A stretch of 64,000 bases of DNA from Aaosphaeria pasadenensis. Lineage: Eukaryota; Ascomycota; Dothideomycetes; Pleosporales. The notes under the pieces were generated by a model. It was not told where the DNA came from. It did no database searches and saw nothing but the letters and a program-made list of their open reading frames with translations. Position numbers and translations under genes: made by a program. The stretch covers positions 496,001 to 560,000 of the forward strand of contig JAKLMB010000008.1 of NCBI GenBank assembly GCA_022813625.1, read 5' to 3'. Shown piece after piece: positions 12,547 through 24,825 of the stretch (its first letter is position 1; the number at the start of each line of letters is the position of its first letter).

Positions 12547-13983
12547 ATGGCAACTTTCAAAGCAATGATGTCGTCAAAACCCTTGCTGCACTCACGCATC
12601 CTCCATCGCCAGTTCAACTCCTTCTTCGTTCCGAAGGCGAGGCCATTACCCTACGGCAGTCAGAACCGACATGCTCTCAATGCAAGACTGTCTAGCTCGA
12701 CCGCTACCAATGACGACTCTGAAGAAACAATACATTACGACATTCTTGAATCAGTGGAAGGCATTTGGGGCTATTGTCCTGGAGGCTATCATCCGCTCAC
12801 ATTGGGAGAACTACTTCATGATCGATATCGAGTAATTCACAAGCTGGGGTACGGTAGTTCCTCAACCGTTTGGCTAGCCCGGGATGAACAATCGGATCAA
12901 AATGTTGCTTTAAAAGTCGGCGAATCAAAGAGAAGAACTAGTGAAGTCGACATTATTACTGCACTTGGTCGATCTCACAGTAACTTCTTCAATGTCTCCG
13001 GAGAGATGATGATTCCTACAGTCCTGGATACCTTCAAGATTCGCGGGCCTAATGGAGTCCATCCTTGCTATGTCACCACGACTTGCGGACCTAGTCTTCG
13101 TGATTTGAAAGGGGAATGGAGTGCGGATCTGTTTCAGATCGATGTAGCGCGAGCGTTGGCTGCACAGCTTGTCCTTGCTGTCGAACTCGTCCACACACAA
13201 GGCATCGTTCATGGAGATATTCATCTAGGCAACATTCTTCTTCACAATAGGCCCAACTTTAACAAGCTCCCAGTAAAGCAGATATACAAGAGATTTAGAA
13301 AGCCACAGCTGCAAGTAGTCAGTCGTGCGGATGGCAGACCCAACCCTCGAGGTGTACCGTCGCACCTGGTTACACCTATCTGGCTTGGAAAGGCCTGTGA
13401 GAGGATCACCCTTGCGGAGGCCAGAATCCAACTTATAGATTTCGGCGATTATCATAACGGTCTAGACTACATGGAATGCTCACTTTGGAATTCTTCCACG
13501 CCCGAGTGTCGATTCGAGAAACCGAAACCGCCTTCTTTTCCGTCGGACGTTTGGGCTCTGGCATGTACCATCTGGGAAATCATTGCCAATTTCACCCTTT
13601 TCGAGAAATACAGCTATTGCGCGGACGATATCACCCGCGACAATGTCGAGGTCCTTGGAATGTTACCACCAGAGTGGTGGAGTGCTTGGGGGGCGCGAGC
13701 AGAGTCATATCGTGAGGATGGTACGCCGATCAAGCAAAATGAAATCAGGACTTGGGAGGCTCGATTCGAGAATTCTATCCAGAAACCGAGGAATAAGAGG
13801 GGGATGCCCTTGATTGGTGCACGGGAGCGAGAGGCCATCTTCAATATGCTACGGCCGATGCTGAAGTATAGGCCTGAGGATCGATGTACGACAAGACAGG
13901 TCCTTGAGTCCGAATGGATGGTCCAGTGGGCTCTTCCGGAATATGAAAAAGCGAAGAGGCTTCCATGGAAGTCTTTGAGATAA
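12547..13983 (+). CDS. SRPK-like serine/threonine protein kinase, divergent
   Basis: Single exon, 478 residues, start ATG in context CGAAATGG. After a basic N-terminus (about 50 residues, possibly a mitochondrial or disordered leader) comes YHPLTLGELLHDRYRVIHKLG, the typical entry of SRPK-type kinases, split here only by description. The glycine loop is GYGSSSTVWLA (101-111), the ATP lysine K123 (NVALKV), the catalytic loop HGDIHLGN (222-229, Asp224) and the magnesium motif DFG at 298-300. The usual SRPK loop is HTDIKPEN, so the loop lysine is replaced by His and the next Pro-Glu by Leu-Gly. A PE pair followed by FPSDVWALACTIWEI matches the APE/helix F region. Fungal genomes carry expansions of such SRPK-like kinases of unknown targets. 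Probably active, since both Asp and Lys are kept, but that is inference. Confidence 0.88.
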   Translation: MATFKAMMSSKPLLHSRILHRQFNSFFVPKARPLPYGSQNRHALNARLSSSTATNDDSEETIHYDILESVEGIWGYCPGGYHPLTLGELLHDRYRVIHKLGYGSSSTVWLARDEQSDQNVALKVGESKRRTSEVDIITALGRSHSNFFNVSGEMMIPTVLDTFKIRGPNGVHPCYVTTTCGPSLRDLKGEWSADLFQIDVARALAAQLVLAVELVHTQGIVHGDIHLGNILLHNRPNFNKLPVKQIYKRFRKPQLQVVSRADGRPNPRGVPSHLVTPIWLGKACERITLAEARIQLIDFGDYHNGLDYMECSLWNSSTPECRFEKPKPPSFPSDVWALACTIWEIIANFTLFEKYSYCADDITRDNVEVLGMLPPEWWSAWGARAESYREDGTPIKQNEIRTWEARFENSIQKPRNKRGMPLIGAREREAIFNMLRPMLKYRPEDRCTTRQVLESEWMVQWALPEYEKAKRLPWKSLR

Positions 13984-16616
13984 TGGAATAGGTGGACTCT
14001 ACCAATTGTTCGCAGGACCGGCGGATCGGGTCTAGATTGGCTCTCCATTTCTCGTCAGTCGTCATGGAATTAGTCTAGATCTCGTTGATCGAGCGAGGAC
14101 AACTAGGCTATTGACTTCCGACTCGATGGTTGCGGACCTCATCCTCTACGGACTTCTCGATAACACAACACTCTCGGCAAACCAACCTTCATTCTTTCCT
14201 CTGTATTGTCTTTCTGTCATACCTCCCTGCACCTCATCAACACTCCACTCAGATACCTTCGCTTAAATGACATGAACCTCTCAGAAGTACTCTAATGGTT
14301 TATGTTCACATAGCAGCATGTAAAATGCAAGTGTACATAATTCATCAAGAAATCAACTGTAATACTCAACTATTCTAAGTATCAGCGCATCAATAGTATT
14401 GGTAAATGAAAACTAATGGGATCCATGTAGTTTGGATAGTAGTAGGTCATCATCAACAGGATTGCTATCTTCATACGGATAGGCTCTATGAAAGTGATGT
14501 GTAGGAATTCGTGCTGCGCCTCTCATTGGCTCGAATGAGTTGTCAAGGCTGTAGGAACAGTAAGACTCTGCCTCCGCCTTGTGCAAGTGCTGTACGCCTT
14601 TGAAATCAATAACTGTGGGAATTACAGAACGCTATGAACGTACACATTATCAATCTGTCTTCTGCTCTTGCACCCAGTTCCACCAATTGAAGTCAATGAA
14701 TCTAGGAGCAGGGGGTGAAGGGGGCTAGTGGGGTTCAAGCATATTCAGAACAGGATCAAGTCGTGCCAGGGTCTGACTGAGTAAAGTAAAGACAATTTTG
14801 ATCTGTATGTTGTTCATCTTGAACCAGTCACAATCTATATCTTCTTTATAATTTGTGTCCAATCATAATTGATGTGCAACTGCCATGTAACCGATTCATG
14901 GCAGAGCAAGGTATGCCAAAGATACATTTAGTGGCGGCCTTCACGGGAACCCGCATACGAGAAACAGCACACACTTATTGTATGTTATCAATACATGCTG
15001 TGAATTTCCCAACCACCTGAGTTCACGATTTCACTACCGATGAAATGCCTACAGAGTGTACAATTGGACAACTGGTGTCGCTATTTGATGATGATGTTGG
15101 ACCAACTGCCAACTCCGACAGCGTCCCTGCTACCTTTTTTGCTTCTTGGCCTCTCCTACAGTACATTCATTATAGCATGTTCATCGAGCATGAAATCCGA
15201 ACTATTGGCGTCCCATTTTCATTTCCTTTGCTACTATCTGCGCGAGCAGCTCGCTGTACAACTTCTGACTCTGAGTTCCTGGAGCGCGAGCGGCTCGCTG
15301 CATGACTTCTTGCTCTAAGCTTCTGGAGCCCGAGCCGCTCACTGCATGATCTCCTGTTCTCCTGCTTTTAGAATGCGACGTGTTCCTCAGTAAATGAAAC
15401 CTAAGGGATTCTTCAGCCGTAGCGCTCGCTTTTATGTAGTATTGAGGCCCTTTTTTGTCTTTACATGTAGCCACGTGAGCGGCTTGTTTGTGGAGGTAGG
15501 CAACCGGCCCTTCGGAGGAAATGCCCAAGAATCCTGTAAGCTGTGAGCGGGATGCGCTGGGAACACGAGAGATCAAAACCTTCCTTATGAGTGGTCTTTG
15601 CAACCTGGAGTACTTAGGATAGGTATAAGCGGGTGGTCAGATAGTTTCAATCAACAATCTTGTCCACCGCGTCTTGATGATTACATGACCGTGGTTACCC
15701 ATAAGTAGAGAGTTCAGATGCAAGTGATAGAGATGTATCTCCATAGTCGGCATGTCCAACAAGCGTGCACTAGCCAAATTAAATGGTCGTTCATAACAAG
15801 ACAACTGCTACATTGCAAGTACAAAGCAATCGTATAGAAAAGTAGCGTCACATACCGCGTATCATCAATTTCTCCGTTCACCCAACCAAGCTTGCGACGC
15901 TATCCAATCTTGTTCCAATAGTCAGCTATCTAATGTGCTGTAGTAGCGATACCAAGGTAACCAGAGTGACATATCAGGGGAACGATGATACGTTGTAGTA
16001 TAGACAGTGAGGGGAAAGAAAGGGTATTTTAAGGCTGATAATATGCTGTAGTCCAGATAGTAGGGTAGAAGGAGGGATGTATCAAGATACTCTGGGTCAA
16101 GCAATGTTAGAATTAGGTTGAGTGTATCTCATTCGCGGTATGTCGTTGATCAACCTTAAATGGACGACGTCGAAAATCTCAACGCCGCCAGTTGCTCCCA
16201 ACGCCTTCTGAGACCGCGTCACGTGATATCAAAATCGACATTCCAAAAGGCTGTCTTGCCAAATAACGAAGCTCCATCTATTTTGCAGCTAATCTTTCTT
16301 CGGATCGATACTGTTACAATTCTCCCTCGTTCTAATGGTCCAATTAGACATGGGAAATGGGAAAGTCTATAACTGCTCTGCACACGCAAAATGTAGGGAG
16401 ATTTCGAAGGGGAAGAAGAACGAGGAAACCATGCCCGGAACCATATGCAAAGAAAACGCACGAAGGCTAGCCAAGCTTTTGATGTTATACCGTGCCAATG
16501 TGAAGAGTCGAGGATGTTGGCTGTCTTGGCATTATCGCCAACTCCCACCACCTCACCTTCAGCTTCCACAACATCAATTACAACTCCCGCCACCTCTTCA
16601 TTATTGTTTTCTCCAT
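13984..16616. other. 2.6-kb gene-free region
   Basis: No supported gene. It holds a three-copy 44-base tandem repeat (15241-15372). Minus-strand and plus-strand frames over 15040-15603 exist mainly because of that repeat and show no domain. The frames at 16335-16663 overlap the last exon and introns of the phosphate carrier on the other strand and are shadows. Confidence 0.5.
15241..15372. repeat. Tandem repeat, three copies of 44 bases
   Basis: The cores CGCGAGCAGCTCGCTG, CGCGAGCGGCTCGCTG and CCCGAGCCGCTCACTG start at 15241, 15285 and 15329, exactly 44 bases apart, each followed by a related TGACTTCT/ATCTCCTG segment. Each core is itself a near-palindrome. Confidence 0.8.
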
Positions 16617-17935
16617 CTATTTGGAGATTTCTACACCCCCTGTCGCTCCTAGCGCCTTCTTGATATCTGGAGGTCACGTGAGCATTACATAAGCAATATG
16701 TGAATTCAAGATACTTACCGCCATAGATAGCGAATTGACCTGCGAAAAAAGTCAGTAAAGTCACAACACAACAGAAATTGCATAAAGAGTAACCCCATAC
16801 CTGCGGTCAACGTCCCCACTGGAAATCACGTGACAAGTTAGCGTTTGTTTTCTCTTAAATAATCGTTGGTTGGAAGACTTACCCATGAAGAGACGAGCTC
16901 CAATACCGGCGTAAGAGCCACGGAGGCCGAGCTCCTTGGCGATCTTGATCAAACGGGAAGTGGTTCCCTCTCCAGGAAGACCCTTGGTCTTGTTGATCTT
17001 GGAAAGCATGGTGTCGGCAGGCTGGGAGACGACGGCGGCGGCCATACCGGCAATGAGACCAGATCCGAGGTTGATGACGGTCTGCATGCCATCGGATGTG
17101 GTGGCCTTGTCAACGGTCTGGTAGACGGCCTCGTTGACCTTCTCGAAGACGACGAACTTGGCCATGGTGTAAGGAACCCTACATGGGGTGTTAGCTGTGT
17201 CCAATTTTTTTACATGGCTGGAATATGGCTGGAATTGAGACATACTGCTTGAACAGGATAGGTCCGAAACCAGAGTAGAAAGCACCGACACCCTCGTTCT
17301 TCAAGATCTTGCTGAAACCGCCGATGAGTCCATTGGCGAAGGTGGGATCCGAGACGAGACGGATACGGGTGGCCTCGAGAGGGCAGAGGGCAATGTCGGC
17401 GAAGAACTCTCCAAGAGCGGAAGAGGCGAGGTAGACGGCAGTGCGGTTCTGGGAAGCGGTCTCGTAGCCGAGCAAGTTAATGCTCTGCTGCTTGAAGAAC
17501 TCGTATCCACCGAACTTGAAGGCACCCTGGAGGAAGTATCCGGCGGCGGTGGGACCGAAACCGGTCCAGACGGCACCAGCACCCTCCTTAGAGATGACCT
17601 GCTTGAATCCACCGATGAGGCCGCGGTTGTAGGTTACGGGGTCGAGCTGGATCCTGGTCTTGACGCTGGAGAGGTGTTAGCTCGGCAATTCAAGGCACGG
17701 TGGTGAAAAAGTCGGATTGCGCAGTGCAGCGACCGCGCAACGCGCCATTGAGGCACGAGACAGTGATTATAGGTAGAGGGAATGCGTACACATCGACGGG
17801 AGTAAGAGCACCGTGGGTAATTGAGCAGCAGACGGCACCAGCGAAGGCGAATCTGGAGTAGAGGTCAAGTCCCTGGGGCTTGGTAGGGTCGGCGGCGACG
17901 GCCTTAGCCTTGATGGCCTCGATCTTTGCAGACAT
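16617..17935 (-). CDS. MIR1: Mitochondrial phosphate carrier (Mir1/PiC)
   Basis: Six exons (17935-17790, 17665-17246, 17178-16883, 16818-16801, 16739-16719, 16666-16617) give 316 residues, typical of the family. The three carrier signatures are present: TPVDVVKTR completed across intron 1, LCPLEATRIR, and SQPADTMLSK in the third repeat. The protein imports phosphate with protons into the matrix for ATP synthesis. The last three exons are tiny: 18 bases (VGTLTA), 21 bases (GQFAIYG) and 50 bases (DIKKALGATGGVEISK). Together they rebuild the conserved end VGTLTAGQFAIYGDIKKALG, strong proof of the splice sites. Both micro-exons are multiples of three and start and end in the same phase, so skipping would keep the frame. 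The start is the first ATG, MSAKIEAIKAK. Very secure. Confidence 0.97.
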
Positions 17936-19086
17936 CGTGAATGGATGGGATGGAGACCGACGGTAAAGGACGGTTTTTGGGTTGAGGGGAGATTGTAGAG
18001 TAAGTGGATGAGGAGTAGTAGGAGAGAGGGAAGATATGAGGTTGGGGTGTGGGAAAGTTGATAGCGGCGCACGGTTGATTACTGTGGTGACGGTGTGCGT
18101 AGCGGCTAACAAGGCAAAGGCAGGGCGGGAAGAGGAAAAAGGAAAAGTTCCTCTCTCCCGCAGCCCAAAAACTCTGCGCGCGCCCCGACTTGCCCCGAAA
18201 GCCGATGAATGGCAACTTGTCCAACCAATCACAGCCATTCACTCAATCCCAGAGAGTCTCAACAACCAACCATTCACACCCCATTCATCTAGTGCGTGCT
18301 TCATCCGATTACTTGGACTGTTCGACTATACCACATGGAATACTTTTTACCACTACGAGGTATTCTAACTAATTTACACTACTTACAATCAAACTAACAA
18401 TAAAAGCCGGCTACCATCATCTTTATGCTCCATTATAATGACGCACTCTCCCTCTCCACCACCGTTCCTCTCACAGCAATAAATTGTCCACTTGTTACCC
18501 CAGAAAGCGAACTCGCTCGCACCCCTGATGCTGGTCATATTGCACAATATGTACTCTTTAGTTACGTTCAGCCTCATCCAGACGATCCTTCGGCAATCGG
18601 TCCGTCCATCATCCGCCTACTTTTAATTCATCCTTGGTCATTCTTCCTCCGGTTCTCTCTCTTTTACACTTTACCCATCGCCCACTAGTTTGATCGACAC
18701 ATCGATAATATGCATATCATAACGGGTAACTAACAGTTGCTATTCTATACGAGCATATACTCCCTCTACGACAAACCACATACCTTCAGACACACGTCGA
18801 GATGGAAATGTTGTGATTCCGCCTAGAAATGGCGGAATTCGCTCGTGACCAATTCGACGCCCAGTAGCCACTGTGCCACGTACCTGGTAAGATGAGTAGA
18901 CCTCCGCGCATTATTGTAATCTGTAATATAAAGAGAGAGGGACCGGCGCTAGTAGGATAATCAAAAGACCTATTGTTCTCGAACGCTTGGTTCATGTGCA
19001 TTCGCGTACGTACCTATCCTGAACATCCTACCTCAACTTCAGATCTATATACACTGGAATCGTCGACAAACTCCAAAAGCACCAAA
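17936..19086. other. Promoter of phosphate carrier and 3' flank of next gene
   Basis: No gene supported. The first ~300 bases are the carrier's leader and promoter. An 87-codon ATG frame at 18425-18688 has no recognisable features. Confidence 0.5.
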
Positions 19087-21029
19087 TCAATTGCCCGAAG
19101 AGAGCACGTCTTCCATCGCCTCGTCCGAACCGAGCCAGTTGTACATGTCGTCACACGCCTGGAATCGACACTTAGCCGCCTCCAATATCTCCTGCAACAC
19201 ATTCTCCATGTCTGTGACCCTCCGACGTAGCACATTAGACGTGTTCTGCACACTCTGGTTTTCCCCTATCACACCCATCATCATGATAGACGTCAACGGA
19301 TTGTCCATCCTCTCCCTAAGCACCTGATCACGTCGTTCCTCCGGTACATCCAATGCTGCAAACCTCCGCACTCTCCTCAGATTTCTCGTACCGAGCCCTT
19401 GCAGTACCTCTCCGATCGTATGGACCACCACTTGTTCATCTTCGAGTTCGCCTATCTGCTTGCGGAGTGTTTTGGCCAATCGCAAATCTGCTTCCTCGCA
19501 AATTTGCTGCAAGAGGTGCAATGGCGGATGCGCGAGGAGAAGATTTAAATGCCACTTTTGGCCGGTTTGTGCCGCGGCCAGCTCTTGTAGGCTGTCGAGC
19601 TCCTTCTTCCATAGTTCCTTCCTCCCGCGTTTCAAATCATCAATGACCATGGTAGCTGCCTTGGGTACGCTCTTCTTATTTACGCCGGCCAAACCTTTCT
19701 CCAGCCTGTTCGAATTCCCAGGATCTCGTTCCACGCGTACAGAGTCCGACTCTGTCTTCAAAGACGATCTTTTCTCTTCATGGAACATCTTTTCCAAACT
19801 ATAGAGTGTCTCCATCAACATTGCTTTGAAGACCGTATCCCAAAGAAGCCCCCCGACGCCGCCCGCTAGGGTTGGTCTTGCGATGGTGTGGTTTACAGTC
19901 AGATTGACGAGCAAATGATACAAGTCCTGTCCGGCGAAAACAGCAGTCTCGGGGCAGTATGCTCGTACAGCTTGCACTGCACGGGCATCACTTGGGTCTT
20001 CCTCGAATTCTGCAGTTTCGATCAAATGTGCTAACTCGCGAATTCGCTGATTTAGGGCATCGAGGAGCTCCTCGTACTTGGCGCTACAGTCAGCTTCGTC
20101 ATCGCATCTTTGGGTAATGTTTTCGTGGTTTAAGTCTAACAGCTTCTCTAACATCTGTGGATAAGTGTATGGCTGCGTGAATTCAGATTGTTCATCTGCA
20201 CCTTTCTTGCACAGCAACAGGAGCGCGTCCGAACATTCTTTTGCGACACGGGGACCTAGGCCAAGACGGATAGGCGTCAAGATATCAGTGTTTATACTTA
20301 AGCCCGACATACCATTGCCATAAGGAGAAACCGCACGGGGATCGGATGTGTAATCTAGAGACCATTCTATGGAGGACGATTCTTCGTGTATCAAATCGTT
20401 CAGATACTCTCTGGTGGCAGCGAATGAGGGGTCAACGGGCTTACATACGGCGACCGCGTGCTCTTCGAAGTTTTTGGAGTTGATAAGGTCACTGTCTGAT
20501 GGGGTGTCTACAACATCTTCCTCTCCGTCGTCAGGGTCCCGCAGATAGGCTTGTACCAACGACCGAGTAATACGCTGTGAGGATGTCATTTGTCCAGGTT
20601 GCTCCATGGCAAACATGTAGTTGTCAAATATTGCCAGGTAAGCAGGCCTCTGAAGAGTTCCATTTTCTAAATACTTGCAGTCAATGTTGCACTTCACAAT
20701 ACTCGCAGCATACTGGTCACAGACGGCACATAACCCGACAAGTCAATTGAAGGTTCCTCAGACCGTGAAAAATATTCCATCTTCGACAACATTGACACAT
20801 TGGCTTCAAGGCTTGATTTTGTTGAACAGCCAGCTATCACAATCGAATTTCCATACCGTGCATGCAATGCGGTCAGCATCGAGTGCAGTAATAGCCGGAC
20901 GTGGGTGGGGTGGGGTTTCTTCCAAACCAGGTTGAGGTACAGCAATCCGAAGGCCCTAGAACTCAAAAGTTGGAGCAGGGATGTAGCCCATCTCGGATGC
21001 GATTCGGGAGCACGGAACGGGAAGACCAT
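19087..21029 (-). CDS. Conserved-looking protein of unknown function
   Basis: Not recognised. The main open frame covers 20697-19087 without an early ATG, and an upstream frame in another register (21029-20694, starting MVFPFRAPE) looks equally coding. I join them with a tentative 56-base intron (20729-20674, donor GTGCCG, weak; acceptor TGCAAG), giving 628 residues. The N-terminal part is helical (VRLLLHSMLTALHARYGNS), the centre acidic, and the C-terminal half has long amphipathic helices and a coiled-coil-like end (RRVTDMENVLQEILEAAKC). No membrane span or signal peptide. If the intron is wrong, the protein could start at an internal Met (MFAMEQ or MTSSQR). The length of the clean frame (over 520 codons) makes it a real gene; its role is unknown. 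Confidence 0.65.
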
Positions 21030-21765
21030 GCAGACTGATGCGCATGTCAGGAGTTCGTTTAGATGATGTTGATGATGAGAGAAGAAGAAGCACGTCCACT
21101 GCAATGACAATCACATTGCATCGATGATCGCGAGGTTACGGGGTACGCTTAGTGGTTCGATTGCGACACGCTGATAGGCAAATTCTTCCCGCCGGGAACC
21201 AATCAGGGGCCGAGAAAGTTGGATAGCGTACTTTGGGCCTACCACCTCCAACATGGACCGTTCGACCCGTTCGACGTTCTCAAACCTCCGACCATCGACC
21301 GACCGGCAAACGCATGGTTGATGCAAGCGCAGCGCAACACAGCACAGCACAGTACAGCAACAACAGGCAGTGTCGCCCCTCAACACGTACAATCCCAATC
21401 AATCTCGTTCGCTCACCGCATCGTCAGAATTGCGTGATGGACGATAGCCAGCATCTGGGGGATAATTCACTCCGACCCGCACACAAACAAGCCATCTGCC
21501 CCACATGTTGCTGTAGCATGTGACCCTACCTAGAAGGTCGAGATCCCGCGTTCGGCCAGGCCAGGCAAGACGAGGCAAGGCAATCCACCACCTGGAGTCT
21601 AACAAAATAACAATCAGGGTCCTAATAAAAACTCCCCTTCGCGCTCCCTTCTCCTATTTCCTGTTCAATTTCCTGCTCGCAAAACTCTGCTCTGTCCTCC
21701 CTACCACTTCTTGCGTGCAATTCATCTTGCCGCATCCCCCTCCGCTGTTCTATTGGAGTATTGTT
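21030..21765. other. Divergent promoter region
   Basis: Lies between two divergently transcribed genes (19087-21029 minus, 21766-23659 plus). Contains short C/T-rich tracts near 21640-21760 that are probably the leader of the transporter gene. No gene seen. Confidence 0.55.
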
Positions 21766-23659
21766 ATGTCTCTAATCCAGCATGTCACTCAGACCGAGGG
21801 TACCGATCGAGAGGAGGCGCTGGTCGACCTCTTCTTGCCTCCCCTAGAACGCCAGATAACAGCAGAACGCGATGCAGAACGACGCTTTTCAATCGAAAGT
21901 GGATTTCGTCCCGGAAGCCTTCGATCTGTCCGCCGCGTTATCAGTTATGATGCACTCAAACCACCGGAAGAGCTCCCGATAGATAATGGCGGTGTCACCC
22001 AATACACTGTCTCAAAAAGGAAGCGAATTGGTAAGCTAGTCCCAATCGGGGTCGATATATAAAAGAACCCAGCTCGACTAACAACCCTCGTCTCCAGCTC
22101 AGGTTATCGTCACGGTTCTTGTATGCTGGTTTGCAAGTGGAATTGTCTTCGGTTTTGCCGCCCTCAAGCCGATTTTAGTCAAAGAAGGCGTGTTCCGAGA
22201 ACTTTGCACCCAGGAAGAGCTAGATGCAGATGTCGACGTTTGCTATGAACAAGATCTCCGATTGAATTTCTTCTTCAGCTTAGCCTCTACCACAGCAAAT
22301 GTCTCCGCCCTTCCCATCGGTACTATGCTTGATCGCTACGGCCCCAAAGCCTGCTTCCTGTTTGGCAGTGCCTGCCTTGCCCTTGGTAGTCTTCTAATGA
22401 GCCTCGCATTCCAGATTCCGGAGTTTGATGGCTATACCATGGGCAACTTTCTCATCGCCCTTGGTGGAACCGCTGTCTTTCTCCCAGCCTTTCAGATTGC
22501 CAATGCTTTCCCAAAATACTCGGGAACAATCGTAGCCCTTGTCACGGGTGCTTTTGATGCATCTGCTGCTGTCTTTCTCTTTTACAGGATTGCGTACGAA
22601 GCCACGGATGGTCACTTCACTCCGCGTATATTCTTTCTTGTCTATCTCGTCGTGCCTGTCGCCCTTGTTATTGCACAGCTCACTCTCTTGCCCAGTGAGG
22701 CCTACAAGTCTCTATCACAATTAGAAGAGAAGATTGCACGCGCAGAGGATCCAACTCGCGATGTCCACGATTCAGATGAGGAGCTTCCTGGCGAAGAAGT
22801 ATGGCGGGTCCGCAAAGGCCGCAGTATCCAACGTCGCAAGCGACTTCAAAAACTCGACAAGTTGGTAGGAAGTCCTGATACGAGAAAGCAGAAGGAGGAG
22901 AAGGAGGAGCAGCACCACGAGGCCTCTGGTGTCTGGGGCGCTTTGCACAATAAGTCTGCCGCAGAACAGATGAGGACACCTTGGTTTATTCTACTCACTC
23001 TACTCACCGTCCTCCAAATGATGCGCATGAACTATTTCATCTCAACCATTCGAGAGCAGTACGACTACATGTTGGATTCTGGCGAGCTTGGTACCCGCGT
23101 CAACGAGTTCTTCGATTGGGCTCTCCCGCTTGGCGGAGCTCTCTCAACGCCGTTCCTGGGAGCTTTGCTTGACAACGTCAGCACGCCGATTGTGTTGTTG
23201 ATCATTTTGATCATGACCACAATTATTGGCGTTGTTAGTTGCATTCCAGCACTCTGGGCAGGCTACATCAACGTTATCTTGTTCGTGCTGTTGCGTCCAC
23301 TCTACTATTCGGCCATGTCGGATTACGCGACCAAAGTCTTTGGATTCGCAACCTTTGGCCGTGTCTACGGCACAATCGTTTGCGTTTCAGGTCTTTTCAA
23401 CCTTTGCCAGACGGCCATTGATGCTTTGACCAAGCGTACATTCCATGGAAACCCGATCCCCGTCAATGCATCCCTCGCAGTGGCAGGATTCATTTTTGGT
23501 ACAGCATTGGTGCTCTACGTATCTATTCAGGTGCATCGATTGCGCAAGAAGTTGGACGAAGAGGATGCCATCACGGTCACCAACACCGAGGCCGATAGCG
23601 TTCTGGATAGTCTTATGGAGGAGGATGAACCGAGGGGCTATGGAAGCTTTGGCCCTTGA
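21766..23659 (+). CDS. FMP42: Major facilitator transporter, FMP42/SLC43-like
   Basis: Two exons (21766-22030, 22098-23659) encode 608 residues. A hydrophilic N-terminus (~90 residues) precedes TM1 (VIVTVLVCWFASGIVFGFAA). The loop LPIGTMLDRYGPK after TM2 is the MFS signature (G-x-x-x-D-R-x-G). About twelve hydrophobic spans follow, split by a long charged central loop (roughly residues 260-340, rich in Glu, Lys, Arg and His). The composition and the opening LNFFFSLASTTANVSALPIG match the fungal FMP42 group, related to animal SLC43 amino-acid carriers; yeast Fmp42 was found in mitochondrial or vacuolar preparations. The substrate is not shown by sequence. The ATG at 21766 gives the only complete N-terminus, and the intron restores KRIAQVIV. 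Confidence 0.88.
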
Positions 23660-24825
23660 CGGTCTGCTCGAACTGTGTAAGTCTCCGTTTGGAGCAACCT
23701 AATAATATCTGAGCGACATTGAATGGTAAGTTCTCTCGTTAGCGATGGAGTTTCCAGGTACTGAGCGTAACTTTTCCTTGGTCCTTGTCCTAGCAATCTT
23801 AAGCGTTACTACTTAATCTTGTTTTCATAGGTTTGGCCCTTCTATGTTTTTCATGTTTGTCATGTCAAAATTTTAGTCACTTTCCTTTTTTTCTTTGCAA
23901 GCGATGATTCAAGCATATCTACGGAGTACAAGCGTCGGCGTCTTTGGGTGAATGGGCTTCGGAAACCAAAAGCAGTAACACGAATCCAATGCGACTTTCA
24001 TGATGATCTCATCAACTATATCTTCCTATGCGACTTTTGCGTCACTAACATAGAGTTTGTACCACGACCATGACTTGGAGTGCATGGGATATCCTTCGCA
24101 ATGACCATGTACGGCCAGGGTTCTCACGTTCATTGGTCCAGTACGGAGTACGAAGTTGTGGTAGCACCCACGAAACCGTATCAAGCACCATGATAAAGCA
24201 ATTCTGAAGTCCTTCACGAGGTTCTGCTACTCGACCATGTTTGACCACCCTCAGAGTTCCTAAGGCTGCACTCGACCCCGCAAACACCTCCATACATCGC
24301 ATCGCATATCCAACCGCCCAAGATTGACGTTGTACAAACACTTTTCCTGACGTTAAACCGTGCTGGAACTAAACCCCAACCAGCATAGCGATCGACACCT
24401 CCTCGTAACGTTCGCGTAACCCGCCCATGCTCCACACACCACTCAAAAGCGACCCAAAGCGCCGGGGTTTGGTTGGTGTCATTAGGCGGGCACAGGCGGG
24501 CGCGCGGGTGCGCGGGTGGTGGTGGTGGTGGTGGTGACGGATTGGTTCTTCTGACGTCACATGCTGTCACAGGTCAAGTCGGGAACGAAAAAGCAAGCTT
24601 GGGATCCTACGAGTACAAAGGCCTTGGGAATATAATAAGAAAGCCGCTCTTTTCTTGAACGATAACTATTCCATTTTGAATACACCAAGAACGAAACACT
24701 TTGAAATACTTCGAGAGGAAAGGTTATACGTCTCGATTCCGTCCCATCTCGAACTCGACACACCAAACAACATCCACATAACAACCACATACAACCAGCC
24801 AACCAACCGCAAGAAAAATCTCACC
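23660..24825. other. Intergenic, 1.2 kb
   Basis: No gene supported; minus-strand frames at 24045-24570 are low-complexity or lack domains. Contains two TACGGAGTAC elements (about 23920 and 24143), and a GGT microsatellite at 24516-24536. Confidence 0.55.
24516..24536. repeat. GTG/GGT trinucleotide microsatellite
   Basis: About seven tandem units, non-coding, upstream of the small gene at 24826. Confidence 0.85.

Noticed and set aside
15040..15603. Frames on both strands with repeated Arg/Leu segments
   Set aside because: Explained by the 44-base tandem repeat; no domain.
16219..16764. 181-codon minus-strand frame
   Set aside because: It runs through the last two introns of the phosphate carrier; splicing gives the true conserved C-terminus.
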